Shown here piece by piece: positions 26,088 through 35,023 of a stretch of DNA of 64,000 nt. The first letter of the stretch is position 1. The number at the start of each line of letters is the position of its first letter. The DNA is from Pseudomonadota bacterium (GTDB lineage: Bacteria; Desulfobacterota; Desulfobulbia; Desulfobulbales; JAGXFP01): positions 1 to 64,000 of the forward strand of contig JAHJIQ010000047.1 of the NCBI GenBank assembly GCA_018823285.1. The letters run 5' to 3'. The notes beneath the pieces are model-generated. The model had not been told where the DNA came from, did no database searches, and saw only the letters and a program-made list of their open reading frames with translations. Made by a program: the position numbers and the translations under genes.

Positions 26088-28511
26088 TCAGGGGAAAGAG
26101 AGTTCATTGACAAGCGTGACCAGAACGATTTTCCCATTCCGGCAGCCCGCCATGAATATATGGGGCCGTGGCCCCCTGGCCAGACAGCAGATCCCGTCTC
26201 CCCGGGCATCGAGGCTGAAGGTGGATTTCCCATCCTTCAGATCAAGAACCTCGATGATATCGTTCTCTCCTCCGGTGATCGCGTTTCGGTTGTCATCCAG
26301 GAGAAGGGTGTTAGCCGGGTGTCGTTCGCCCAGTTCACTGGACCTGATTATTCTGCCGGTAACGGTTTCTACGGTACAGAGTAAAGCATCTCCGCCGGTC
26401 GAAAGAAAATAACGGCTGCCCGGGTTTTTGCTGAGTGACAGGACCGGGGCCGAGTGGCCGGAAATCTCCCGCGTGCTCTGTTGGAAGGGAGGCTGCCAGA
26501 AACTGAGTGTACCATTACTGCTGCCTGCAGCAAGAGAAGAGGTGTCGTTCAGAAAAAGCAGGGAGGTGACTCCCTGCTCCTGATGGAAGGTTTTGAGCGG
26601 CCGTCCATTTTCAATTGAATAGAGATGAATCGCGCCATTTTGACAGGCTGCCGCGATGTTTTGCGAGATATCGTCAACGGCGATGGCCATGATCGGCGAG
26701 TCGTGGGCGATGGTGATCTCCTTTGCCGTGCTTTCGTTCGGGAGCAGCGTGATCTCCCCGTTCGCCGAACCAGTGACGAGATGTCTGCCGTTGGGGGTCA
26801 ATACCATACAACAGATTGCGGAACTCTTTTCCCTGACAACTTTCCTGGTCTTTCGGCCGAGATCCCAGGTGAGCAAACTGCCGTCTCGGGTGACAAAGAA
26901 AATGGTTCTGCTGCCCGGAACACAGGCGAGACAGATCACCGGTGCATCAGACCCCGGAAGGGTGTTCAATCGCTGGATCCCGGCAATGGCCCCTTTTGTT
27001 CCCTGTTGCAGAAGGTTTTCATAGGTTCTGGAAAGGAACCGGTCTTTAATGAAATATCGGCTTTTCCAGGTGGTGATCAGGGTTTGTGCGCATTCAGGAA
27101 ACCGACGGTTTTTCAGATGGCTCTCAATGGTGTTGCGTACCGACTGGAACAGCTGGTTTTCACGGTAGACCTCGGTCGAGTTGGGGGGCAGGCATAGTTT
27201 GAACTCCGGGAATTGCGGGTTTTCGCCTTTGCCCCGTGATCTGGCCCATTTCTTGAGTTCGGAAACAAGTGAAGAAAGGATTTTCGGTGAACCAAGCCTT
27301 TTGTCGGCAGCCTCGAGGGATCTGATCAGGCGTGAAGGAGCGGTTTTCTGGTTTCGCCAGCCGTAGAGGGCCAGATTGTAGATCGCTTCAATCAGATTGT
27401 CGTTCAGCTCCAGAGCTTTGTGAAGGTATCTGCCGGCGCCTTCGATATCGTGCAGTTCGAAGAGAGAGACCGCATGATTGTTGAGGCTTTCCGCTCGCAG
27501 GTCGATTTCGTCAAGCCTGGCAAAGGGGCAGGGGACCCTGAAAAACTCGCTGTAGACATCGGTCAGTTCCTGCCGCAGAACTGAGAAATCCTCGAATCGT
27601 TCCTCAGGATCATAGGCGACGCATTTTTTCAGAATATTTTTGAGCGAAACGGATAATTCAAAATTCCTGTTGCCGGAGACCGGTTCAGGGATCGGCAATT
27701 CGATATCATTTCTGGCGAAGGGTTTGGTACCGCAGAGCATCATCCACAGGCAGAGGCCGAAAGAGTAGATATCAGACCTTTTGTCAACGAGATGGGTATT
27801 TATAAACTGTTCCGGTGACGCATAACCCGGGGTCCCCCTGAATCCCTCGGTGGTTTCGGAAATGGCGGGTTGAGTTTTTTTGGATAAGGGTTCTTCGGCT
27901 GCTCCGGACCGTTGAAGATCAAGAACTATCCCGAAATCGGTGATTTTCAGCAGCGAATCCTGGGTGATCAGAATGTTCTGGGGTTTGATGTCCCGGTGAA
28001 TGATCCCTTTGGAATGGGTGAATTCCATGCCGTGACAGAACTGGACGGCCAGGGAGAGGATGTTGCGCAGGTCGCCGAGTCTTCCCGATTGGATCCACTG
28101 ATTCAGGCTCCCGCCATTGACATATTCGATAAAGAGATGGGGAATGCTGTTGAAGGAGAGAACATAATAACAGGTTGCAATGTTCGGATGCATTCCCATC
28201 CTGATCCAGGCGTCGGCTTCCTTGAGGATTCTGCCAGCTGTTTCGCTGTCTTCAAGGAGTTCGGGGCGGGGGGCCTTGATGGCCATTTTGATTCCCCAGC
28301 CGAGGTGCTCACAGATGAAGACGTGACCCATGGCGCCGGACGCTTTCTCGCTGATCAGGTAGCGCTCAAGAACAGTGTCGCCGATTTTCCAGGAGACCGA
28401 AGGTGGTTCGGAAGAGTCGTCCGAAGGAGGAAAAATTCCTGGTTGTGCCGTTTCGCCAACCCGTTCAGGTGGTGTAATGAAGCGGGTGAAAAAACGGGAA
28501 ATCTTTTTCAA
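26088..28511 (-). CDS. Hanks-type Ser/Thr protein kinase with C-terminal WD40-like repeats
   Basis: An 807-residue cytoplasmic-looking protein. The kinase domain spans about 45-320: a glycine-rich loop variant EKASGAMGHVFICEH, the Lys in MAIKAPRP, the catalytic loop HRDIKPQNILI, DFGIVLD and GTPGYASPEQF. A TPR-like stretch follows (LFELHDIEGAGRYLHKALELN, near 355). The C-terminal 270 residues form WD40-like blades (ICLACVPGSRTIFFVTRDGSLLTWDL, MVLTPNGRHLVTGSANGEI, LSLSKNPGSRYFLSTGGDALL). No TM helix is seen. It lies 37 bases after the FHA gene and before the PP2C gene. The propeller probably selects partners; its substrates are unknown. Confidence 0.92.
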   Translation of the reverse strand: MKKISRFFTRFITPPERVGETAQPGIFPPSDDSSEPPSVSWKIGDTVLERYLISEKASGAMGHVFICEHLGWGIKMAIKAPRPELLEDSETAGRILKEADAWIRMGMHPNIATCYYVLSFNSIPHLFIEYVNGGSLNQWIQSGRLGDLRNILSLAVQFCHGMEFTHSKGIIHRDIKPQNILITQDSLLKITDFGIVLDLQRSGAAEEPLSKKTQPAISETTEGFRGTPGYASPEQFINTHLVDKRSDIYSFGLCLWMMLCGTKPFARNDIELPIPEPVSGNRNFELSVSLKNILKKCVAYDPEERFEDFSVLRQELTDVYSEFFRVPCPFARLDEIDLRAESLNNHAVSLFELHDIEGAGRYLHKALELNDNLIEAIYNLALYGWRNQKTAPSRLIRSLEAADKRLGSPKILSSLVSELKKWARSRGKGENPQFPEFKLCLPPNSTEVYRENQLFQSVRNTIESHLKNRRFPECAQTLITTWKSRYFIKDRFLSRTYENLLQQGTKGAIAGIQRLNTLPGSDAPVICLACVPGSRTIFFVTRDGSLLTWDLGRKTRKVVREKSSAICCMVLTPNGRHLVTGSANGEITLLPNESTAKEITIAHDSPIMAIAVDDISQNIAAACQNGAIHLYSIENGRPLKTFHQEQGVTSLLFLNDTSSLAAGSSNGTLSFWQPPFQQSTREISGHSAPVLSLSKNPGSRYFLSTGGDALLCTVETVTGRIIRSSELGERHPANTLLLDDNRNAITGGENDIIEVLDLKDGKSTFSLDARGDGICCLARGPRPHIFMAGCRNGKIVLVTLVNELSFP

Positions 28512-28548
28512 GGCAGCGCCTTCCGGGGTCTTTTATTCCAGTCGCAGT

Positions 28549-29241
28549 CTACTCAAATCTCATGGAGTTCTTGCCGGCCATGATAATGTCTCCCCGGTTC
28601 AGGGGCTGTTCGGAGGTGATCGGGGTGCCGTTGACCCGCGTTTTTGCCCAGGTGACTTGAGGGATAATATGGAAGCCGTCTTTGCGCCTGCTGACGAAGA
28701 ACTGGGTCCCTCCGACAAACCAGCCGGAGATAGTGATGTTGCAGCCCCGGTCCTTTCCGACCTTGATGCTGTCGAGGCCCTTGAGCGAGAGTGAGGCGGG
28801 GGATCCTTTTCCTTCGATAACGGTCAGGGTTGGCTCATTTTCCCGGGCGACCTGCTGGGAAATGTTTTTTGATTTCCCGCTGACAAAAATCGTTTCATCG
28901 TTGTTGTCCATGCTGGCGGCTGAGGAAGCCGAAACCTCATCGGCATTGAGACCGGCGGTAGGTTTGAGTAGGAATTTGCCGACTTCGATCACATCGGTCA
29001 TGTTGATCGGAACCGCAGACTCAATCCTTTCCCCGTTCACTTTGGTACCGTTCAGGCTGTAGTGATCAGTGATGTAATAGGTCCCGCCTTTCAGTTCGAG
29101 AGACGAGTGCTGTCGGGAGATAGCGGTGTTGTCGACCTGCACATCCGCGTCACTTCCCCGGCCGATGGTCAGGCTCTGGCCTTCGCTGATCGTGAAACGT
29201 TTGACGATCCGATTATTGAGCAGTATGGCCCATTCATCCAT
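28549..29241 (-). CDS. Protein with two FHA domains
   Basis: A 230-residue cytoplasmic protein. FHA domain 1 (residues about 5-90) has SLTIGRGSDADVQVDNTAISRQHSSLEL and LNGTKVNGERI. Domain 2 (about 130-230) has a weaker GRDxxC-like region (IKVGKDRGCNITISGWFVGGTQFFVSRRK) followed by KTRVNGTPI. FHA domains bind phosphothreonine peptides. In domain 1 the Arg, Ser and His of the phosphate site are present; in domain 2 the conserved Gly-Arg and Ser-x-x-His are altered, so it may not bind phosphate. First gene of the FHA - kinase - phosphatase group, and the probable reader of the kinase. Confidence 0.93.
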   Translation of the reverse strand: MDEWAILLNNRIVKRFTISEGQSLTIGRGSDADVQVDNTAISRQHSSLELKGGTYYITDHYSLNGTKVNGERIESAVPINMTDVIEVGKFLLKPTAGLNADEVSASSAASMDNNDETIFVSGKSKNISQQVARENEPTLTVIEGKGSPASLSLKGLDSIKVGKDRGCNITISGWFVGGTQFFVSRRKDGFHIIPQVTWAKTRVNGTPITSEQPLNRGDIIMAGKNSMRFE

Positions 29242-29473
29242 GTTTGTTGACTCCTTCGGGCAAATAAAAATTGTCTTGGGTCAGCGACCCGCTTTCCTCT
29301 TTCAAAATTATCATAAAATACCTGCAAAAACTAATTAAAAAAACAAATGATCTCAGGTTTCAAGCGCCGGTTGGAATTATTTCGCCAGATGAATTTTCTA
29401 TGCCTGTTGTGGTTTACCGGGTGATAAGGCCCGACCGGTTTCATAGATCACTGGCAGGCAACGTGATCTTCTG
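29242..29473. other. Spacer upstream of the FHA gene
   Basis: Divergent region between the FHA gene and the HDOD gene, before the interspersed element at 29474. It should carry the promoter of the FHA-kinase-phosphatase group. No gene is seen here or in 29706-29864. Confidence 0.4.
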
Positions 29474-29705
29474 TGAACATGCAGAGCGAAACACATTCCC
29501 CGCAGCTTGAGGTAGACGACTGCAAAGTGACTCGGAGTGTCGCAGATAAGCGCAAGACTTCGAGCTCCCCTTACCGGAGTCTCACGCTGATCGTTATCTG
29601 CTGCGGGGTTAGTGAGCGAATCTGATGTAAGTAACCTTCCATACGGAGGTTTCCCGTGACTCGCAGTCGCACTCCGTTTGCTATCTGCCGCGGGGAGCTT
29701 CAATA
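29474..29705. repeat. Mosaic interspersed palindromic element, copy A
   Basis: About 230 bases running from GAACATGCAGAGCGAAAC to GGGAGCTTCAAT. It contains a CCCCGCAG ... CTGCGGGG pair and a second block ending CCGCGGGGAGCTTCAAT, with an extra inner module (CTCGGAGTGTCGCAGATAAG) shared with copy C in inverted order. It lies between the divergent FHA and HDOD genes. Confidence 0.9.
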
Positions 29706-29864
29706 GAGCAAAAACGTTTTGGCCAATCTCGCGAAAGGATGATCTGGACCCTGATCATTGGTTCTCGTGGTGTTTTTATTCTTGAGTTCTCATCTTTTAC
29801 AGTGATAGACTTTCCTTAAGAATCCATAGATAAACATCATCAGATTTTTCCTGACAAGGGGTAT

Positions 29865-31373
29865 ATGACGGACCAAACCGGGCAGCAGCCATCGGAACAG
29901 CTGGCGGAAATTTTCTCAAGAATCAATATGAGCGAATTGCCGGCCATGTCCAATAATGTCCGGGAGCTGATATCCCTCACTCATAGCAGCAGGAGCGCCG
30001 CAAACGAGCTTGCCAAGGCTATTCTCAAAGACTACTCGTTGACCAACAAGGTTCTCCAGGTTGTCAATTCTGCCTATTATTCATTGGGCCAGAGGGTTAC
30101 TTCCATCTCGCGGGCGGTGACTGTCCTGGGTCTTGATGCCGTGCGGGATCTGGCCATGGCCATTGCCCTCTTTGAGGATTTCCTCAAGAGCGGGGTGGAC
30201 AAGGATGGGATTTCCAAGGTGCTCACCAAATCTTTTCTGAGTGCCCTGCAGGCAAAAGAAATCGTTGAAAAGAAGAAAATGAAGGTCTCCAGTGAAGAGG
30301 CCTTCATCTGTTCTCTTTTTCATAATCTGGGTCGTATCATTCTCTGCCTGTATCTTCCTGATAAATATTATGAAATCGAAGCCATGGTCGCCACCGGGGT
30401 TTCTGAAAAAGAGGCTGCCCGAAAAGTGCTGGACGGAGTTGATCTTGATACCATCGGCATTGAAGTGGCCAGATTCTGGAATCTTTCCGAGAAGGTCGTC
30501 GGATCCATGGAGAGCGACCCGGAAGTTCCAAGTACGGCCAATGATGAACGGCTGGTCCTGAAAAATATCGCTTCGTTCAGCAACAAGGTCGTTGACCGGG
30601 TCTGCTGCGGCCAGGATCTTGAGCCGCTCCTTGCCAGATATGGACAAATCATCCGAATAGACAAGGAGGAAGCATTCAAGATGATTGACCGCAGTATTGA
30701 AGCCTCTGAAGATGTTTCGGATTCAATGCGCTTCGGGCTTGCGAAACTGAAGATCAGAAGCCGTTTGCGGGGCATGGAAAAGGGAGAGCCGCCTCCCGGT
30801 CCGAAAAAGCAGGAGGGGGGCGACAAGAAAGAGCTGGCGGAAAAAGAACTGCCGCCGCTGCCGGTCAGCAATGATAAGTCAGTGAACGATTTTGTCAGGG
30901 AGATCACCGAAACCCTGACCGGGGATTTTAAGCTGAACGACTTCTATCTGAACCTGCTGGAAGGGCTTTACCGCGGGATCGGTTTCGACCGGGTGATTCT
31001 GGCGATTGTCAGCCTGAAGACTGCGAACAAGATCCTTGTCGGCAGATTCGGGCTCGGTGACATCTCCCAGTCGCAGGTTGCCGGTTTTACCCATCCGCTG
31101 GTTTCCGACTACCTGATGTCTGAATGTCTGGCCCGGAAAAAGGATGTCACCATTTCCGGGGACAGTCCGGGCGCTTTTCCTGAAAATCTGAGGCTGCTGG
31201 TAAAGGGAAGGAGGGTTTGTCTGTTGCCCTTGACAATCAACAACAAACCCATCGGTATGATTTATATGGACCGATTGGCCGGACGGCCGGAGTTAACCGA
31301 AGAACAATATCGATCGGCAAGGCTGCTGCGGGATCTAGCGATCATGGCCATTCAGAAGATGATGATGCGGTAG
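29865..31373 (+). CDS. HDOD-domain signalling protein with C-terminal GAF-like domain
   Basis: A 502-residue protein. Residues about 20-220 form an HDOD domain (MSELPAMSNNVRELISL, VNSAYYSLGQRVTSISRAVTVLGLDAVRDLA, FICSLFHNLGRIILCLYLPDKY), a HD-like fold that lacks the metal-binding His-Asp set and serves regulation. Residues about 300-330 are a charged proline-rich linker (GPKKQEGGDKKELAEKELP). Residues about 340-500 look like a GAF domain (YRGIGFDRVILAIVSL, VCLLPLTINNKPIGMIYMD). Such proteins occur in motility, biofilm and stress signalling. Its stop codon directly adjoins an interspersed element. Confidence 0.9.
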   Translation: MTDQTGQQPSEQLAEIFSRINMSELPAMSNNVRELISLTHSSRSAANELAKAILKDYSLTNKVLQVVNSAYYSLGQRVTSISRAVTVLGLDAVRDLAMAIALFEDFLKSGVDKDGISKVLTKSFLSALQAKEIVEKKKMKVSSEEAFICSLFHNLGRIILCLYLPDKYYEIEAMVATGVSEKEAARKVLDGVDLDTIGIEVARFWNLSEKVVGSMESDPEVPSTANDERLVLKNIASFSNKVVDRVCCGQDLEPLLARYGQIIRIDKEEAFKMIDRSIEASEDVSDSMRFGLAKLKIRSRLRGMEKGEPPPGPKKQEGGDKKELAEKELPPLPVSNDKSVNDFVREITETLTGDFKLNDFYLNLLEGLYRGIGFDRVILAIVSLKTANKILVGRFGLGDISQSQVAGFTHPLVSDYLMSECLARKKDVTISGDSPGAFPENLRLLVKGRRVCLLPLTINNKPIGMIYMDRLAGRPELTEEQYRSARLLRDLAIMAIQKMMMR

Positions 31374-31533
31374 ATTGAACATGCACAGCGAAACGCATTC
31401 CCCGCAGCTCGAAGTCTCACGCTGCTCGCTATCTGCTGCGGGGTTAGTGAGCGAATCTGATGCAAGCAACCTTCCATACGGAGATTCCCCGTGGCTCGAA
31501 GTCTAGCGCCTATCTGCCAAGGGGAGCTTCAAT
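31374..31533. repeat. Mosaic interspersed palindromic element, copy B (160 bases)
   Basis: Runs from ATTGAACATGCACAGCG to GGGGAGCTTCAAT, with inverted ends ATTGAA / TTCAAT. It holds two hairpin modules: CCCCGCAG ... CTGCGGGG, then CCCCGTGGC ... GCCAAGGGG. It begins on the first base after the HDOD stop codon and ends on the first base of the reverse-complement stop codon of the M48 gene, so it fills the whole convergent gap. Confidence 0.93.
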
Positions 31534-32963
31534 CAGAGCTTTTCAAGTTTTTCGACGTTTCCGAGCATTTCCCTGGCTTTCACCTTCAGAGGGTCATCGG
31601 CGGGTAACTTCTTGATGGCCTCATTCAGATGATATTTCGCATTTTCGGTGTTCCCCTCAAGGAAGCTTAAAACACCGGTGTGGTAATGGCTTTTTCCCAG
31701 CAGGCCCCTGGTGGCGTAATTCTGGCTCAGGTGGTAGTGGAGGCGGCCGAATGCAGGGATGCGCCTCAGGAGCTCTTCGTACAGTTCGATGGCCCGGTCG
31801 ATTTTGCCTTCCTGCTCCAGGGTCCGGGCGAGATGATATCCGGTGAATGCATCGTCCCGGTCTGCTTTGCGGGCCTCTTCCAGCAATGACAAGGCTTTGG
31901 CATGGTTTCCCTGGCGGGAGAAGATCACCGCCAGGTCAGCAAGCAGGACAGGTTTATCCGGATAATGGTCGATGACCTCCTGAAGGTATTTCTCGGCGCT
32001 GCTGAAATTTCCCTCTTCAAGACTTCCCAGGGCAAGTCCGTAATGGGCCATGAAAGAAGGGTCTTTTCCCTGTCTGATCTGCTGCCTGAGACGGGGCATG
32101 ATTTCCGCAGGGGATTTGATGGTGCTCAAAATCCGGTAGCGGATCCGGTGAAAAGAAAAATCCTTTCTGCCCCTGTCAGTCTCTATTATTCCGGAACTGC
32201 TGAGGAGGTCCTGAACATATCCCATCCTCATGGCCGGATCTGGATGGGTAAGCAGGTAGGGTGGCACCTTGCCCATTTTCAGAATCGAGATGCGGCGCAT
32301 TTTGCTTAACATGCTCAACATGGCCCAGGGGTCTCTTCCCATGGCAGTCATCCAGGTAAAAGCCATCCGGTCGGCTTCTTCCTCATTTGCCCGGCTGAAT
32401 TTAAGGTTCATGGAGGCGCCGGTCGCGAGGCCTCCCGCAATAACCGCCTCCGACATCGGGCCGCCTCCCATGGCGATTCCTGCCAGGACAAGAGCCACGG
32501 TGCCGATATTGACTTTGGTGGCCTTGTCGATCCGGTCGGCGATATGCCGATTGGCGACATGGGCGCATTCATGGGCGAGGACACCGACCAGTTCGTCCTC
32601 GTTATCCATGTGATCTATGAGGCCGGAATGCATGAATATAAGCCCGGAAGGGGCTGCAAAGGCGTTGAATTCCTTGTCGTCGATGACGAAGAACTGATAG
32701 TCGAAGAACTGGGGCCCGGCCACTTTAAGAACTTCGCGGCCGAGTTCACTGATGTATTGAACGACGTCGGGTTCGTCGACGAGCTTGAACGCTTTGCGGA
32801 CCTCACTCATCATTTTTTCTCCGACTTTGCGTTCATCTCCAACCGAGAATGCCTGCGGAGGAACGAGCAATAGCGGCTCGGCAAGGATGACGGTCAGAAA
32901 AATCCCGAGAATGATGCAACTGAATCCTGCCGGGAAGTATGGATGTCGGGATCGGGAGATCAT
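31533..32963 (-). CDS. Periplasmic M48 metalloprotease with TPR repeats (BepA/YfgC-like)
   Basis: A 476-residue exported protein with an N-terminal hydrophobic signal (FSCIILGIFLTVILAEPLLL). The M48 domain covers about 45-260, with the zinc motif VLAHECAHVANRH (HExxH form) and the third ligand in ANEEEADRMAF. The C-terminal 200 residues are TPR-like helices (LGSLEEGNFSSAEKYLQEVIDHYPDKPVLL; LARTLEQEGKIDRAIELYEELL). This layout matches BepA, which degrades or chaperones outer-membrane proteins such as LptD at the BAM complex. Transcribed toward the HDOD gene. The exact substrate is unknown. Confidence 0.92.
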   Translation of the reverse strand: MISRSRHPYFPAGFSCIILGIFLTVILAEPLLLVPPQAFSVGDERKVGEKMMSEVRKAFKLVDEPDVVQYISELGREVLKVAGPQFFDYQFFVIDDKEFNAFAAPSGLIFMHSGLIDHMDNEDELVGVLAHECAHVANRHIADRIDKATKVNIGTVALVLAGIAMGGGPMSEAVIAGGLATGASMNLKFSRANEEEADRMAFTWMTAMGRDPWAMLSMLSKMRRISILKMGKVPPYLLTHPDPAMRMGYVQDLLSSSGIIETDRGRKDFSFHRIRYRILSTIKSPAEIMPRLRQQIRQGKDPSFMAHYGLALGSLEEGNFSSAEKYLQEVIDHYPDKPVLLADLAVIFSRQGNHAKALSLLEEARKADRDDAFTGYHLARTLEQEGKIDRAIELYEELLRRIPAFGRLHYHLSQNYATRGLLGKSHYHTGVLSFLEGNTENAKYHLNEAIKKLPADDPLKVKAREMLGNVEKLEKL

Positions 32964-33281
32964 TTTTACTGAAGTAGAGCCTCTGCTGTGTTGTTCTTGC
33001 TGCTATAAAAGTTTTTTCCTTTCGCCGGAATGGAGTTGCGACTTTGCCGATTGATGCCATCTGCTGGAAGGGACTTTGCCGGGAATTTGCACATTCTTTC
33101 ACTATAACGCGCAAGTTTCGTAAAAGCATCACCTGATTGAAGAAACGTCCTGCCTGCGCTTCCTGTAATGATTCCTGAAAGTCGTTGTCCATTCGCTTCA
33201 TCCGCCCGGTATCCGGGCCGCGCATCATTTTGAAAGGAATCGCTTTCTGGGAATATCATGGCATATTGCAATCTTTAATGA
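32964..33281. other. Divergent spacer between the M48 gene and recN
   Basis: 318 bases holding the promoters of both divergent genes. I saw no LexA-type box I could defend and no gene. AT-rich sequence lies just before recN. Confidence 0.35.
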
Positions 33282-35015
33282 ATGAGGTATAGAAGAGTCA
33301 TGCTGATCGAATTGAAGATAAAAAATCTGGCCCTGATCTCCTCGCTCGACATCGGATTTGGTGATGGCCTGACCGTGATGACCGGGGAGACCGGTGCCGG
33401 AAAATCCATTATTCTCCAGGCCGTGAATCTGCTTTATGGCGAAAAAGCGGCTGGCGGGTGGGTGCGAAACGGAGCGGAGAGCGCTGTTGTTGAAGCGTTG
33501 TTTTCTTGTGCTGAAGGTTCTCCGGTTGTCGATCTGCTCGTCGGGAACGGTTTTGAAGGCAGTGAGGAGGTCATCCTGAAGAGGGTTGTATCTTCTAAAG
33601 GGAGCAGTCGCTATTATATCAATTCCAGTCTGGCAACGGCCAAGGTGGTGGGGGAGATTGCGGAAAATCTGGTCAGTATCGCAAGCCAGCATGATCACCA
33701 GCGCCTGCTCTCACCAGCCTACCAGCTTGATTTCATAGATCTTATCGGCGGGCTCATGCCGCTGCGCAATACGATGGCGGAAAAATATGGAGAGTGGCTG
33801 GAACTCAAAAAAGAACTCGCTTCGCTGCTGGCGCTTGAGAAGGACAAGGAACAGCGGCGGGACTTTCTTTCCTTCCAGTATCGGGAGATAACCGATGCCG
33901 GGATCCGTCCCGGCGAGGACGAAGAGCTTGAGGTGCTCAAGAACCGTCTTCGGGCATTCGAAGTGCTGAGAACTCTGGGGGGGAGGAGTCATGAACTTCT
34001 CGACGGTCAGGTCAACGATTCCCTGGCAGAGGTGAGAAATGATCTTGCCCAGATGGCGTCCCATGATCCGGGGATTCAACAGCTTGCCGAGGAATTCGCT
34101 GATCACAGTTTCCAGATAGAGGAGCTCTCCCACGGTTTGCGGAATTATCTCGATAACATGAGCGATGATCCGGACGAACTCGATGGTGTAACCGCCAGGA
34201 TCGATCTCCTGCAGAAACTGAAAAGAAAGTACGGCCCGACCCTTGAAGAGGTTGTCGCATTCGGCGCCCGGGCGGAAACTGAACTCCAGGGGATCACCGA
34301 CCTTGACGAAAGGATTGGCGAACTGGGAGCACAACTGCAGAAGGCGGAAATGGGTATGCTGTCATGTTGCCGTGAGCTATCCCGGGCGAGACGCAGCGAG
34401 TCGGTAAAGCTGGCCGAATCCGTGACCGTGGTGATGAAGGAGCTTTGTCTTGAGAATGCTGATTTCAGGGTGGAATTCACCGCCCCCGAGGAGCAGGAGG
34501 TTTCGGGGATAACTGCCTGTGGTTGGGACAGGCCGCAGTTCGTATTTACGGCCAATCCGGGTGAACCTTTGAAGCCGGTTGCAAAAGTTGCTTCAGGCGG
34601 CGAATTGTCCAGATTGATGCTCGCCCTGAAGAGCATCCTGGCCAGCCATGATCAGGTTGAAACGGTTATCTTCGATGAAGTTGATGCCGGGATCAGCGGG
34701 AAAACAGCCGAGGCGGTGGCCAGAAAAATCCGGGCACTGTCGGCCCACCATCAGGTACTCTGCATCACCCATCTTCCCCAGATCGCTTCGGGGGCTGGGG
34801 CGCATTTTACGGTCAGAAAAACCGTGGCGGAAGGTAGAACTCACACCACCATTACTGTCCTTGACGACACTCAGCGGGTTGCCGAACTCGCCAGGATGCT
34901 CGATGGCGATTCGGTTACCGAGCAAACCCTTTCCTACGCCCGAGAACTGGTTGGCAGGAATAAAGCTGAGTTGAGCAGCTTGCCTGCTCGTACGAAACTT
35001 ATGCCCGAAGGGTGA
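33282..35015 (+). CDS. recN: DNA repair ATPase RecN
   Basis: A 577-residue SMC-like ATPase for double-strand break repair. Likely start is the ATG at 33300 (MLIELKIKNLALISSL); the GTG-like start upstream adds six residues. Walker A is MTGETGAGKSIILQA, a short coiled coil with a hinge-like break spans about 160-370, the ABC signature is ASGGELSRLMLALK and Walker B is VIFDEVDAGISGKTAEAV. CITHLPQIAS is the H-loop. The final 18 residues (AELSSLPARTKLMPEG and preceding NK) are coded by an interspersed palindromic element, so the natural C-terminus has been replaced or extended. The next gene starts 8 bases after the stop. Confidence 0.96.
   Translation: MRYRRVMLIELKIKNLALISSLDIGFGDGLTVMTGETGAGKSIILQAVNLLYGEKAAGGWVRNGAESAVVEALFSCAEGSPVVDLLVGNGFEGSEEVILKRVVSSKGSSRYYINSSLATAKVVGEIAENLVSIASQHDHQRLLSPAYQLDFIDLIGGLMPLRNTMAEKYGEWLELKKELASLLALEKDKEQRRDFLSFQYREITDAGIRPGEDEELEVLKNRLRAFEVLRTLGGRSHELLDGQVNDSLAEVRNDLAQMASHDPGIQQLAEEFADHSFQIEELSHGLRNYLDNMSDDPDELDGVTARIDLLQKLKRKYGPTLEEVVAFGARAETELQGITDLDERIGELGAQLQKAEMGMLSCCRELSRARRSESVKLAESVTVVMKELCLENADFRVEFTAPEEQEVSGITACGWDRPQFVFTANPGEPLKPVAKVASGGELSRLMLALKSILASHDQVETVIFDEVDAGISGKTAEAVARKIRALSAHHQVLCITHLPQIASGAGAHFTVRKTVAEGRTHTTITVLDDTQRVAELARMLDGDSVTEQTLSYARELVGRNKAELSSLPARTKLMPEG
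34960..35015 (+). repeat. Interspersed palindromic element, copy 3 (forms the recN 3' end)
   Basis: Shares ATAAAGCTGAGTTGAGCAG and CTGCTCGTAC with copy 2, then lacks about 25 central bases, and ends ATGCCCGAAGGGTGA. The TGA at its end is the recN stop. It is read in the same frame as copy 2. Confidence 0.9.
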
Positions 35016-35023
35016 GAAAATAG

